Shown here: positions 35,170-42,912 of the stretch, piece by piece | Layout: every line of letters starts with the position of its first letter | Position numbering within the stretch: the stretch's first letter is position 1 | Assembly: GCA_039636775.1 (NCBI GenBank) | Contig: CP143429.1 | Span: 806,001-870,000, forward strand | Length of the DNA: 64,000 bases | Origin: Micrococcaceae bacterium Sec5.8 | Lineage (GTDB): Bacteria > Actinomycetota > Actinomycetes > Actinomycetales > Micrococcaceae | Direction: 5' to 3' | Notes under the pieces: generated by a model | Seen by the model: only the letters and a program-made list of their open reading frames with translations | What the model was told of the DNA's origin: nothing | Database searches by the model: none | Position numbers and translations under genes: made by a program

Positions 35170-35203
35170 CTCCCACTGGCCTCATTCACCTTGACAAATT
35201 CCG

Positions 35204-35706
35204 CCCCCCGCAGGACCCTAGGACTCTTCGAGCCGCAGGTTCCGTGTCCCATCAGAAGGTGGACGTGGCCTGACTTGTCGCGCCCGTCGGCTGTCTCCAG
35301 TGAAGGGGCCGCCCTCCTGGGCCGTGCAGCCGGACACCGCAAGGAGTTCTTGTACAGCTGTGCGTGTTCACGCGGTCAGGGCGCGGGCACTCATTCGAAT
35401 GCCCGGGTTCCTGTTCGCCGGTGTCCCGTGGAATGAACGTTTGTGTAGGCGAGGTTGGCGGATTTCTCAGGCCTTCCTCCGGCGGAAAGAGTGTACTGAC
35501 CAGTAGCTTTGCATCGCGAGGGAGCGATATTTCCGGGCGGACAGGGTTCGCCCGCGGAGCCCGTTTTCGTGCACATCCGTGCAAATCCATGGCCCCACAG
35601 GGCCTCGGGCTGCCTACCGTTGAGTATCCGGGCAACCTGGCTGACTCGCAGCACAGCGATTAATGCCGGCCCGCACCACCGCTGACACGCGAACAAAGAG
35701 GTTTCT
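35204..35706. other. no recognisable gene; upstream region of the lipase gene
   Basis: This 503-bp stretch between IS copy 2 and the lipase gene carries only short frames without family resemblance. It must contain the lipase promoter. The AAAGAGG ribosome site just before 35707 is clear. No strong palindromic operator is seen. It probably contains the right junction of the island with the resident chromosome. Confidence 0.5.
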
Positions 35707-36555
35707 ATGTCACTGCTCACCAAAGTCCTGTCCACCGCCGCCGCTGCCGCCCTGGCCGGCTCCCTGGCCGTGGCCCCCGCCCATGCCGGACCTGTTGAGA
35801 TTTCCCCGCAGGGTGCCAACGACTGGTCCTGCAAACCAAGCGCCGAGCATCCGTATCCGGTCATCCTGGTGCCGGGAACCTTCGAGAGCATGGACAAGAA
35901 GTGGTCCACCCTCTCGCCCTACCTCAAGAGCGCCGGGTACTGCGTCTTCGCCCTCAACTACGGCGAGACCAACGGCGTGTACGCCACCGCGCCGGTCGCC
36001 GATTCGGCGCAGCAGCTCGCCCCGTTCGTGGACAAAGTGCGTTCCGCCACCGGTGCCAAGAAGGTGGACCTCGTCGGCCACAGCCAGGGCGGCATGATGC
36101 CCCGCTACTACATGGGCTTCCTCGGCGGCGCCAAGAGCGTCCACCACCTCATCGGGATCGCACCCTCCAACCACGGCACCGAAGGCGTGACCGTCCCGCA
36201 GCCGGGCGCCGTCCCGGACCCCAACTACACCGGCGTAGGCTGTGCCGCCTGCGCCGACCAGCAGGCGGGGTCGCCCTTTATGCAGAAGCTCAACTCCATC
36301 GGCGACACCGTTGCGGGACCCTCCTACACCGTCATCTCCACCGTGAACGACGAAGTGGTCATTCCCTACAACAGCCAGTTCCTCAACGGGCCGGCGCGGC
36401 AGGTCACCAACATCACCATCCAGGACAAGTGCCCCGCCGACCCGATCGAACATGACCAGACGCCGAACGACCCCGTGGTGCACCAGTTCGTCGCCCACGC
36501 ACTGGGCAGGGTGTCCGGTCCCGCTGATCCGGCCTACCAGCCCAACTGCATCTAG
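35707..36555 (+). CDS. secreted triacylglycerol lipase / esterase
   Basis: The 282-residue protein has a Sec signal peptide (MSLLTKVLSTAAAAALAGSL, cleavage expected after APAHA) and an alpha/beta hydrolase body of the class 2 lipase type. Readable features are YPVILVPGTFESMDKKWSTL (oxyanion region) and the elbow VDLVGHSQGGMMPRYYMGFL with the nucleophile Ser. SNHGTEGV follows, and later NDEVVIPYNSQF supplies the acid residue and HDQTPNDPVVHQFV the catalytic His. Two internal Cys pairs (GCAAC) suggest extracytoplasmic disulfides. It should hydrolyse esters outside the cell. It converges with the PhoD gene. Confidence 0.9.
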   Translation: MSLLTKVLSTAAAAALAGSLAVAPAHAGPVEISPQGANDWSCKPSAEHPYPVILVPGTFESMDKKWSTLSPYLKSAGYCVFALNYGETNGVYATAPVADSAQQLAPFVDKVRSATGAKKVDLVGHSQGGMMPRYYMGFLGGAKSVHHLIGIAPSNHGTEGVTVPQPGAVPDPNYTGVGCAACADQQAGSPFMQKLNSIGDTVAGPSYTVISTVNDEVVIPYNSQFLNGPARQVTNITIQDKCPADPIEHDQTPNDPVVHQFVAHALGRVSGPADPAYQPNCI

Positions 36556-36584
36556 TAAGTGGCGCCGGGCTGGGGGGAGTGGCG

Positions 36585-38165
36585 CTACTGCAGCCCCGGC
36601 ACCCCGTCCAGAATCTCAAACGACGCCTTCGTAGAAACGGGCGCACCCGGCGTCGTGACGTAGTCCAGTGTCCGGAAGTCAGCGGTCATCGCGTCCTTCG
36701 TGATGCGGGTGTTCACGTAGCCCCGGTTGTCGTTGTAGAACTTCAGGTGCGGGTTCCAGGCCATCACCGGATCCGCAGTGGATCCAGAGCCGTTGCCTGT
36801 AGATGTGATGGACGTGCACACCAGTTCCGAGCCCACGACGGGCGACGCCGGGTCCTTGTAGTCCACCTTGACGTCGTTGGCCCAGTTCCGGTGCACGTCG
36901 CCGGTCAGCACGACGGCGTTGCGCACGTTCGCGTCCACCCAGCCCTGGGTGATGCGGCGGCGCGACGCGGCATAGCCGTCCCACCCGTCCATGGAGACGT
37001 CGTCGATCTCCGGCGCCTTGTCCCGGTCCCGTTCGGCGAAGAACACCTGCTGGCCCAGGATGTCCCAGCGCTGCGTGGAGTTCCGGAAGCCGTCCAGCAG
37101 CCACTTCTCCTGCTCCGAGCCGGTGATGGTGCGGTCCTCGGCCAGACGCCCGGCCACGTTCTTCCTCCAGCCGTCGCCGGCGAGCTGGTCATCCCGGTAT
37201 TGCCGGGTGTCCATCATGTGGAAGTTGGCCAGCTGGCCCCACTGGATGGTGCGGTAGATCTTCATGTCGAACCCGGCCGGCACGGACGAGGCCCGCAGCG
37301 GCATGTTCTCGTAGTACGCCTGGAAGGCCGCGGCCCGGCGCTGCCGGAAATGCTCGGTGGTGTCGTTCAGCTGCCCGGCGTCGGTGTTCTCCGGGATCTC
37401 GTCCGCCCAGTTGTTGTCCACCTCGTGGTCATCCCACACCACCAGCCACGGCGCCACCGCATGCGCGGCCTGCAGGTCGGCGTCGGCCTTGTACTGGGCG
37501 TGGCGCTGCCGGTAGCCGGCCAGGCTGGTGGTCTCCGGCCCCTCGTGGTCGCGCGGGTTGCCGCCGCCTATCACATAACTGTCCTTCTTGTACTCGTACA
37601 GATAGTCGCCCAGGTGCAGCACCAGGTCCGGGTGGTCCTGCGCCAGCCGCGCGTAGGCGGTGAAGTAGCCGTGCTCGTACTGCGCGCAGCTGGCGAACGA
37701 CATGGCCAGCGCCGCCGGCGTCTCGTGCAGCGCCGGGCTGGTCAGGGCGCGGCCCACCGGGCTGATGTGCCGGCCGGTGCGGAAGCGGTAGAAGTATTCG
37801 CGCCCCGGCCGCAGGCCGCGCAGCTCCACGTGCACGGAGTGCGCGGTCTCGATCCGGGCCCGCTCGACGCCGCGTGCTACTACCTTCCGCATGCCGGCGT
37901 CCTCCGCCACTTCCCACGCCACCGCGACGTTGCGCGATGGCATCCCGCCCAGGCCGTTCCCGGCCACCGGGTCCACAGCCAGCCGGGTCCAGATCACGAA
38001 GCCGTCCGGCCAAGGCTCGCCGGAGGCGATGCCCAGCAGGAACGGATCAGTGCGGAGGCCGGCGTCGTCCGCGGTGGAGGTGGCGACGGCGGCACCCGGC
38101 CAGGCGGCGACGAGCCCGGCCCCGAGGCCGGCGGAAAGAACGGATCTGCGTGAAATGTTGTCCAT
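36585..38165 (-). CDS. phoD: alkaline phosphatase D (PhoD-type), Tat-secreted
   Basis: The 526-residue protein begins with a twin-arginine signal (NISRRSVLSAGLGAGLVA), so it is exported folded. The N-terminal Fn3-like PhoD domain follows (DPFLLGIASGEPWPDGFVIW; WTRL; REYFYRFRTG). The metallophosphatase core shows MSFASCAQYEHGYFTAYARL, LVLHLGDYLYEYKK, LVVWDDHEVDNNWADE and VLTGDVHRNWANDVKVD, the metal-binding Asp/His/Asn set. PhoD hydrolyses phosphate mono- and diesters outside the cell. Length and motif order are normal. It stands alone. Phosphate regulation is likely but no Pho box is evident. Confidence 0.93.
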   Translation of the reverse strand: MDNISRRSVLSAGLGAGLVAAWPGAAVATSTADDAGLRTDPFLLGIASGEPWPDGFVIWTRLAVDPVAGNGLGGMPSRNVAVAWEVAEDAGMRKVVARGVERARIETAHSVHVELRGLRPGREYFYRFRTGRHISPVGRALTSPALHETPAALAMSFASCAQYEHGYFTAYARLAQDHPDLVLHLGDYLYEYKKDSYVIGGGNPRDHEGPETTSLAGYRQRHAQYKADADLQAAHAVAPWLVVWDDHEVDNNWADEIPENTDAGQLNDTTEHFRQRRAAAFQAYYENMPLRASSVPAGFDMKIYRTIQWGQLANFHMMDTRQYRDDQLAGDGWRKNVAGRLAEDRTITGSEQEKWLLDGFRNSTQRWDILGQQVFFAERDRDKAPEIDDVSMDGWDGYAASRRRITQGWVDANVRNAVVLTGDVHRNWANDVKVDYKDPASPVVGSELVCTSITSTGNGSGSTADPVMAWNPHLKFYNDNRGYVNTRITKDAMTADFRTLDYVTTPGAPVSTKASFEILDGVPGLQ

Positions 38166-38283
38166 GCCTCCGACCGTACGGAGGGTGGTTGGACAAGGTC
38201 TGAGGGCGATATGAATGCGCGGTTAACTGCGTGACAAGATCTGTTGAGTGGGTCACCACCCGCGTTGAAAAAGGGTATGCAGC

Positions 38284-39030
38284 TCAGGCCCCGAGCTCGT
38301 GAGCTAGTTCGGTGATGCTCGATGCCGAGAGGTCCCAATCGCTCTCCGGCGTCAGATCCGCAACCTGGCCCGGGCCGTATTCGGTGGGGCGGGCGATGAA
38401 CGCCGTCGCCAGCCCGGCCTCCCGGGCAGCACGCAGGTCACTGTTGTGGGCGGCCACGAGCATCACCTCACCGGGCCTGAGGTCCAGGAACTCCGCAGTC
38501 CGAAGGTATGCCGCCGGCAGCGGCTTGTACGTGCGCGTCATGTCCGAGCCGATGATCACGTCCCACGGAAGCCCGGCGTTTCTGGCCATGTCCACCAGCA
38601 GCGAGGTGTTGCCGTTGGAGAGGGGACCCACGATGTAGCCTCGGCGGACGGCGGCCAGGCCCACCAGGCTGTCCGGCCACGGGGGCAGGCGGTGCCAAGA
38701 TCTGTTCAACGCCTCCAGGGTTGTTGCGTCCAGCTGATCCGGATCGAAGCCGTGGCGGCGGAGCACCTGGTCCAGGTTTTCGCGGTGGAGTGTGTCCAGG
38801 GTGGCGAATTCACGGGATCCGGAGCGGATGGCCTCCATTGCCGGCTGGTAGAGGGCGCGCCAGTCATCGGCGAACGCCCCGGCGTCGAGATCCTGCCCAT
38901 GTGTCGCGGCGAAAGCGGCCGCCTGCCGGGCGACGCCGGTGCGCCAGTCCACTACCGTGCCGAAGGTGTCGAACAGGACGGCGCGGACCCCGCACCCGGT
39001 TGACGGTGAACGGTATGGCTGGATCGTCAT
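38284..39030 (-). CDS. haloacid dehalogenase type II (HAD superfamily)
   Basis: The 248-residue product has the HAD motif I VRAVLFDTFGTVVDWRTGVA with the nucleophile Asp, motif II VGPLSNGNTSLLVDMARNAG, the lysine motif TRTYKPLPAAYLRTA and motif IV VMLVAAHNSDLRAAREAGL. These match type II haloacid dehalogenases such as L-2-haloacid dehalogenase. The frame is open far upstream, but ATG 39030 follows a near-perfect GGAAGGAG ribosome site. It is divergent from the flavin reductase gene, with a 45-bp gap. The substrate could be a 2-haloacid or a phosphate ester. Confidence 0.9.
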   Translation of the reverse strand: MTIQPYRSPSTGCGVRAVLFDTFGTVVDWRTGVARQAAAFAATHGQDLDAGAFADDWRALYQPAMEAIRSGSREFATLDTLHRENLDQVLRRHGFDPDQLDATTLEALNRSWHRLPPWPDSLVGLAAVRRGYIVGPLSNGNTSLLVDMARNAGLPWDVIIGSDMTRTYKPLPAAYLRTAEFLDLRPGEVMLVAAHNSDLRAAREAGLATAFIARPTEYGPGQVADLTPESDWDLSASSITELAHELGA

Positions 39031-39075
39031 ATCCTGTCTCCTTCCCGAAACTTCCCTGAGCGTTAGTCTGGCAGT

Positions 39076-39696
39076 ATGCGCACTGATTTCGATCCCGCAA
39101 CCACGTCCGCCCGTGATTTCTACCGGTTGCTCACCGCGGTGGTGGTTCCCCGGCCCATCGCCTGGGTTTCGAGTGTCTCGCCGGAGGGCGTCGACAACCT
39201 TGCCCCGCACTCGTTCTTCACCGTGGCGTCCACGAATCCTCCCATCGTGCAGTTCACCTCGGTGGGGGAGAAGGATTCGCTCCGCAACATTACCGAGTCC
39301 GGCGAAGTCGTGGTGAACCTCGCCCCGGCCGCGCTGCTGGAGGAGGTCAACGCCACCGGCACCAACTTTCCGCCCGATGTCAGTGAGTTCGACGCCGCCG
39401 GCCTCACCCGGGAGCCGAGCCTCACCGTGGGTGCGCCGCGGGTCAAGGAATCGCTGGCGGTGCTCGAATGCCGCCTCCATTCGGTCCTGCCGATGGGTGA
39501 TTCCATCCTGGTTTTCGGCGAAGTGACGCACGCTGCGGTGAGTGACGCGGTTCTGGACGGCAGCCACCCTCGGATTGACCTGCTGGAGCCGCTGTCCCGG
39601 CTGGGCCTGGACGAGTGGGGCACGCTGGGCACGGTCCAGGACCTCAAACGGATCCACCTCAAGGACTGGCCGGGGCCTTTCCGCGCGAAGGCCTGA
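39076..39696 (+). CDS. flavin reductase-like FMN-binding protein
   Basis: The 206-residue protein shows the flavin-reductase-like pattern: ARDFYRLLTAVVVPRPIAWV, SVSPEGVDNLAPHSFFTVAS, NPPIVQFTSVG and a DSLRNITESGEVVVNLA block. Family members bind FMN and reduce it with NAD(P)H or act as oxidoreductases. It overlaps no neighbour. Whether it serves the FAD monooxygenase on the other strand is unknown. Confidence 0.87.
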   Translation: MRTDFDPATTSARDFYRLLTAVVVPRPIAWVSSVSPEGVDNLAPHSFFTVASTNPPIVQFTSVGEKDSLRNITESGEVVVNLAPAALLEEVNATGTNFPPDVSEFDAAGLTREPSLTVGAPRVKESLAVLECRLHSVLPMGDSILVFGEVTHAAVSDAVLDGSHPRIDLLEPLSRLGLDEWGTLGTVQDLKRIHLKDWPGPFRAKA

Positions 39697-39720
39697 ACGA
39701 CTGGCCAGGACGCATCCCGG

Positions 39721-40986
39721 TCACCGGGCCGCGATGTGACCTGCCACGAACTCCGCGTCGTCGCCCACCACCGGCAGCGTGGCGGACAGGTGCTTGGTAA
39801 GCCAGGGGAGGCCCACGGCATAGAGGCCCGGGACATCGGTGACACCTCGACTGTGGCGCGGGTAGTTCCACTGGTCGAGCACGGGGATGTCGAGGAAGTT
39901 GAAGTCCAGGCCGTAACCGGTGCACCAAATGACCGAGGTGACACCTTCGGCCTCCAAGTTGAGCCGCGACCCCGATTCTGCGGGCAGCCAGTCATCTGCC
40001 GCCGGAGGTTCCGCGGCCGGTGCGTCGATGCCTGCGGCGTGAATGTAGGCGTCGGCCAGCCGCCCCAGCCGCGCACCGAACCCCGCCTCCACCAGGGCGA
40101 GGCGTGCCGGGAGGTCGTCACTGAAGACGAGTACGCCGTCGTCCGCTCCCTCAAACCGGCCGTGCAGCCGGACGCCCCGTCGGCCGAGATCCCGCAGATG
40201 GATGCTGTGGCCGCCACCGTTGCCGGAGATCAGCGGGTTGCACATAAAGCGCGCGGCGGGGGAGGGGAGCTGGTCCGCCTGGAGGCCGTTGATGCCGTAC
40301 TCGGGGCCGTGGAGGTTGACCTGCAGAATCCAGTGGAAGACGTCCTGACCGCGGTACCGCCGCGGAGCCTCCGGGCAGGATGAGACGGACAGGTGCACCT
40401 CCCGGCCGGCGTCGAGCAGGTCCTCGGTGATCTGACCGCCGGACTGCCCGGTGCCCACCACCAGCACGGCGCCGCCGGGAAGCTGCTGTGGGTTGCGGTA
40501 GTCGTGGCTGTGCAGCTGGCGGATGTGCCCGGGTAGCCCGACGGCGGCTGGCGGGATCCGCGGGACCTGGAAGGCGCCGTTCGCGAGGACCACGTTCCGT
40601 GCCTGCCAGCGGCCTTGAGTGGTCTCCACCGTGAAGCGGCCGTCGGCGACGCCGACCCGGGTCACCTCCGTGCCGAGCCGCACCGGTGCTTCGATCCGTG
40701 CGGCGTAGTCGCGGAAGAGTGCGATCACCTCGTCGCGGGGGAGGAAGGCGTCCGGCTCGGGGCCGTCGTAGGTCATCCCCGGCAGCAGGAACGAGAAGTT
40801 CGGGGTGTTCAGGTAAAACGACTCCCAGCGGTCCTGCCAAGCGCCGCCCAGTTCCGGCCGCTGCTCCAGCAGATGATGTTCGACGCCGTGCCGGGTCAGC
40901 CAGTAGCTGGTGGCCAGGCCGGCCTGCCCCGCGCCCATCACCAGGGTGTCGACCTCGTGGACGGGGCGCTCGGCGGGGGAGGGCAT
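39721..40986 (-). CDS. FAD/NAD(P)-binding flavin monooxygenase (Trk/YdhS-like)
   Basis: The 421-residue enzyme has an N-terminal FAD-binding glycine motif (LVMGAGQAGLATSYWL), the downstream GGAWQDRWESFYLNTPNFSF region and a second NAD(P)-binding motif (AVLVVGTGQSGGQITEDLL). A C-terminal CTGYGLDFNFLDI precedes the GLYAVGLPWLTKHLSATLPV tail. This is the class B-type flavin monooxygenase layout, close in size to cytoplasmic MSMEG-type enzymes. It lies 2 bp downstream of the TfoX-like gene. Two decayed pieces of a paralogue occur at 19060-19262 and 20232-20643. Substrate unknown. Confidence 0.9.
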   Translation of the reverse strand: MPSPAERPVHEVDTLVMGAGQAGLATSYWLTRHGVEHHLLEQRPELGGAWQDRWESFYLNTPNFSFLLPGMTYDGPEPDAFLPRDEVIALFRDYAARIEAPVRLGTEVTRVGVADGRFTVETTQGRWQARNVVLANGAFQVPRIPPAAVGLPGHIRQLHSHDYRNPQQLPGGAVLVVGTGQSGGQITEDLLDAGREVHLSVSSCPEAPRRYRGQDVFHWILQVNLHGPEYGINGLQADQLPSPAARFMCNPLISGNGGGHSIHLRDLGRRGVRLHGRFEGADDGVLVFSDDLPARLALVEAGFGARLGRLADAYIHAAGIDAPAAEPPAADDWLPAESGSRLNLEAEGVTSVIWCTGYGLDFNFLDIPVLDQWNYPRHSRGVTDVPGLYAVGLPWLTKHLSATLPVVGDDAEFVAGHIAAR

Positions 40987-40988
40987 GG

Positions 40989-41384
40989 CTACTTCTTTGC
41001 TGCCTTCACTTTTGGAGCTTTGGGGGCCTTGGGAGCCTTCGGCGGCAGTCCGGCCACGTGCTCGAAGGCCTTCTCCACCCAGGCCCGTGCCCGCGCCTGG
41101 TCGCCGTCGCCCTCGGCGTTCCAGATTTCCGGCAAGCCGGTGTATCCGCCCATGGGGCGCTCGGCGGGCCCGAACGGAACCGTCCGCTCCGTGCTTTCGA
41201 GCAGTTCTTTGTCCGCTTCGGCCAGCTTCACCCCGACAGTGGGGCCGAACAGGCCGGCGAACATGTTGCCGTTCACGAAGGCGCCGAGGTTTCCGAACAT
41301 CGGCTTGATAACCACCGCGGGAATGTCCGGCAGCACCGAGCGGAAGTGGTCCTTGTCGGCGTCGGATGCTTTGGGCATTTCCAC
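40989..41384 (-). CDS. TfoX N-terminal-domain protein
   Basis: The 131-residue protein starts at GTG 41384 with GGAGG six bases upstream (an ATG two codons later is weaker). It carries the TfoX-N fold signature: VVIKPMFGNLGAFVNGNMFA, LFGPTVGVKLAEADKELLE and GYTGLPEIW. The last residues are a Lys/Ala/Pro tail (KAPKAPKAPKVKAAKK) that could contact DNA. Outside gammaproteobacteria this family is not shown to control competence. It lies immediately upstream of the monooxygenase gene and is probably co-transcribed with it. Confidence 0.85.
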   Translation of the reverse strand: MEMPKASDADKDHFRSVLPDIPAVVIKPMFGNLGAFVNGNMFAGLFGPTVGVKLAEADKELLESTERTVPFGPAERPMGGYTGLPEIWNAEGDGDQARARAWVEKAFEHVAGLPPKAPKAPKAPKVKAAKK

Positions 41385-41503
41385 GGGGTACCTCCGGAAA
41401 CTGCGGGTGCGGAACAGTTCTTTTTGCAGGATAACCCCGCGGCCGGACCAGGTATAGACGGAGTACAGACGGTGCCGGACCGAGCCCCGATTAAGCCCGA
41501 GGT

Positions 41504-42796
41504 TTAGCCTTCCGCAGCCGCCGCCAGCCGTTCGTCCAGGCCGCACCAGTCGGCGATGAACAGGGCAATGCTCTTGGTGATCCGGCGGACGGACTCGACG
41601 GAGACCCGCTCGTCGAAGCCGTGGATGGACTCCGACACCGGGCCGTACACCAGCGCGGGAGTGTCGGCGTAGAGGGCGAAGACCCGGCCGTCGAGGTAGC
41701 CCGGGGTGGTGAAGCTCTCCAGCTCGCCGCCGAAGACCTGTTCGTGGGTGCGGCCCAGCAGCGTTTCGGCGTCGCTGCCCGGTTCCAGCACGTAGCCCTC
41801 GGCGAAGAACCCGGTCTTGGTGCCGACCGCCTTGATGGGGTCCGGACCGGTGCCCAGCTGCGCCAGGCACTCCTGGAGTTCAGCCCAGGCGTCCTCGGCC
41901 GCGATCCCCGGATAGATGGCCGCCCGCACGTCGAACTCGCACCACGCCGGCACGCTGGAAGGCCAGTCCCCGCCGGCGATCCCGCCGAAGTTGAAGTTGA
42001 TCGGGTGCTCCAGGTCTTCGAAGTGGCGGTGCTGTCCCCGCTCGGCGTTCCACTTCTCCTCCACCTCACGCAGCGCCGTCATCGCCGTGTACGCGGCGTC
42101 GATCGCGTTGAAGCCGGTGCCCATCTCGCGCGGGTGGGTGGGGTTGCCGGTGACCCTGACCTTGAACCAGAGCACACCCACGTTGGCGCGGACCAGCATG
42201 TCCTCTTCCGGTTCGGGAATGATGACCGCGTCGGCCTGGTAGCCGCGCATCAGGGCGGACAGGGAGCCGTTGCCCGTGCATTCCTCCTCGACGACGGACT
42301 GGAAGTGGATGCGCCCGGCCGGCTCGAACCCGGCGGCGCGCACGGCGTCGAACGCGAAGAGGTTCGCCGCGAGCCCCGCCTTCATGTCGCCTGCACCGCG
42401 GCCGTACATCCACCCGTCGATGACCGGGGCGTCCCAGGGGTAGCGGGACCAGTCTTCGGCCGGGCCCTCCGGAACGACGTCGATATGGCCGTTGAGGATC
42501 AGGGACCGGCCGCGCTCGGTGCCCGGGCGGTAGGTGCCCACCACGTTGGTCATCCCGTCATAGGACACCGTCACCGGGCCGAAGCCCTCGTGGACGGAGA
42601 GCTCCTGCGCGTCCAGCTCCCAGCGGTCCATGTCCAGGCCGCGGCCGGACATGGCGCCGAACATCAGGTCCTGGGCGCTGCCCTCCCGGGTCCGCAGCGA
42701 CGGGTGCTTGACGAGGTCCTGGGTGAAGGACAACTGAGCGTCGAAGCCAGCGTCGACGGCGTCCAGGATGCGACGGGTTTGGTCGTCACTGAGCAT
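41504..42796 (-). CDS. M20 family metallopeptidase (ArgE/DapE-type deacylase)
   Basis: The 430-residue enzyme has the M20 metal sites in order: LILNGHIDVVPEG (His, Asp), YGRGAGDMKAGLAANLFAFD (bridging Asp), VVEEECTGNGSLS (catalytic Glu and metal Glu), EPEEDMLV and a C-terminal SIHGFDERVSVES (His). It likely hydrolyses N-acyl amino acids or short peptides in the cytoplasm. The AGGAG ribosome site fixes ATG 42796. It is the last gene of a leftward set after the MHS-type transporter gene, from which it is separated by a hairpin at 42814-42842. Confidence 0.9.
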   Translation of the reverse strand: MLSDDQTRRILDAVDAGFDAQLSFTQDLVKHPSLRTREGSAQDLMFGAMSGRGLDMDRWELDAQELSVHEGFGPVTVSYDGMTNVVGTYRPGTERGRSLILNGHIDVVPEGPAEDWSRYPWDAPVIDGWMYGRGAGDMKAGLAANLFAFDAVRAAGFEPAGRIHFQSVVEEECTGNGSLSALMRGYQADAVIIPEPEEDMLVRANVGVLWFKVRVTGNPTHPREMGTGFNAIDAAYTAMTALREVEEKWNAERGQHRHFEDLEHPINFNFGGIAGGDWPSSVPAWCEFDVRAAIYPGIAAEDAWAELQECLAQLGTGPDPIKAVGTKTGFFAEGYVLEPGSDAETLLGRTHEQVFGGELESFTTPGYLDGRVFALYADTPALVYGPVSESIHGFDERVSVESVRRITKSIALFIADWCGLDERLAAAAEG

Positions 42797-42813
42797 GTTC
42801 GTCTCCTAACGGG

Positions 42814-42842
42814 CGGGGAGCCGTCCGCCGGACGGCTCCCCG
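42814..42842 (-). terminator. 13-bp stem hairpin between MFS and M20 genes
   Basis: Bases 42814-42826 and 42830-42842 are exact complements and enclose a 3-nt loop, giving a very stable G+C hairpin 17 bp before the M20 start. There is no T-run, so it may be an mRNA-stabilising or partial-attenuation element between the transporter gene and the peptidase gene rather than a complete terminator. Confidence 0.55.
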
Positions 42843-42912
42843 CTGTTGATGGTTGAGCATTGGTGGGTGATAGCGCCTGGGCGCCGGGGACCGTCGGGCC
42901 CGCAGCCGGTCT

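Larger units (their letters stand above)
16536..35203. mobile_element. composite-transposon-like region bounded by inverted IS3 copies
   Basis: Two copies of the same IS, equal in length and almost identical, lie in opposite orientations at 16536-18090 and 33649-35203. They bracket 15,558 bp with an R-M pair, the DrmAB-like operon, a truncated GIY-YIG gene and scrambled fragments of resident genes. Both transposase operons point outward. This layout could arise from composite transposition or from two separate insertions into an existing island. The absence of a visible flanking target duplication leaves the choice open. Confidence 0.5.
33649..35203 (+). mobile_element. IS3-family insertion sequence, copy 2
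   Basis: This 1,555-bp element is the inverted twin of 16536-18090, with only a handful of base differences noted (for example near 34149, 34458 and 35113-35116). Its orfA end lies about 130 bp upstream of the methyltransferase start. The element contains intact orfA and orfB and the same imperfect terminal inverted repeats. High identity implies recent transposition or gene conversion. Confidence 0.85.

Noticed and set aside
16520..35220. target-site duplication at the outer ends of the IS pair
   Set aside because: Outer flanks (GGCGCCT at the left, CCCCCCG at the right) do not match. No repeat of 3-5 bp was convincing.
36579..38153. 524-codon plus-strand frame opposite phoD
   Set aside because: It is a high-G+C shadow of PhoD with Val/Arg/His-rich composition and no family pattern.
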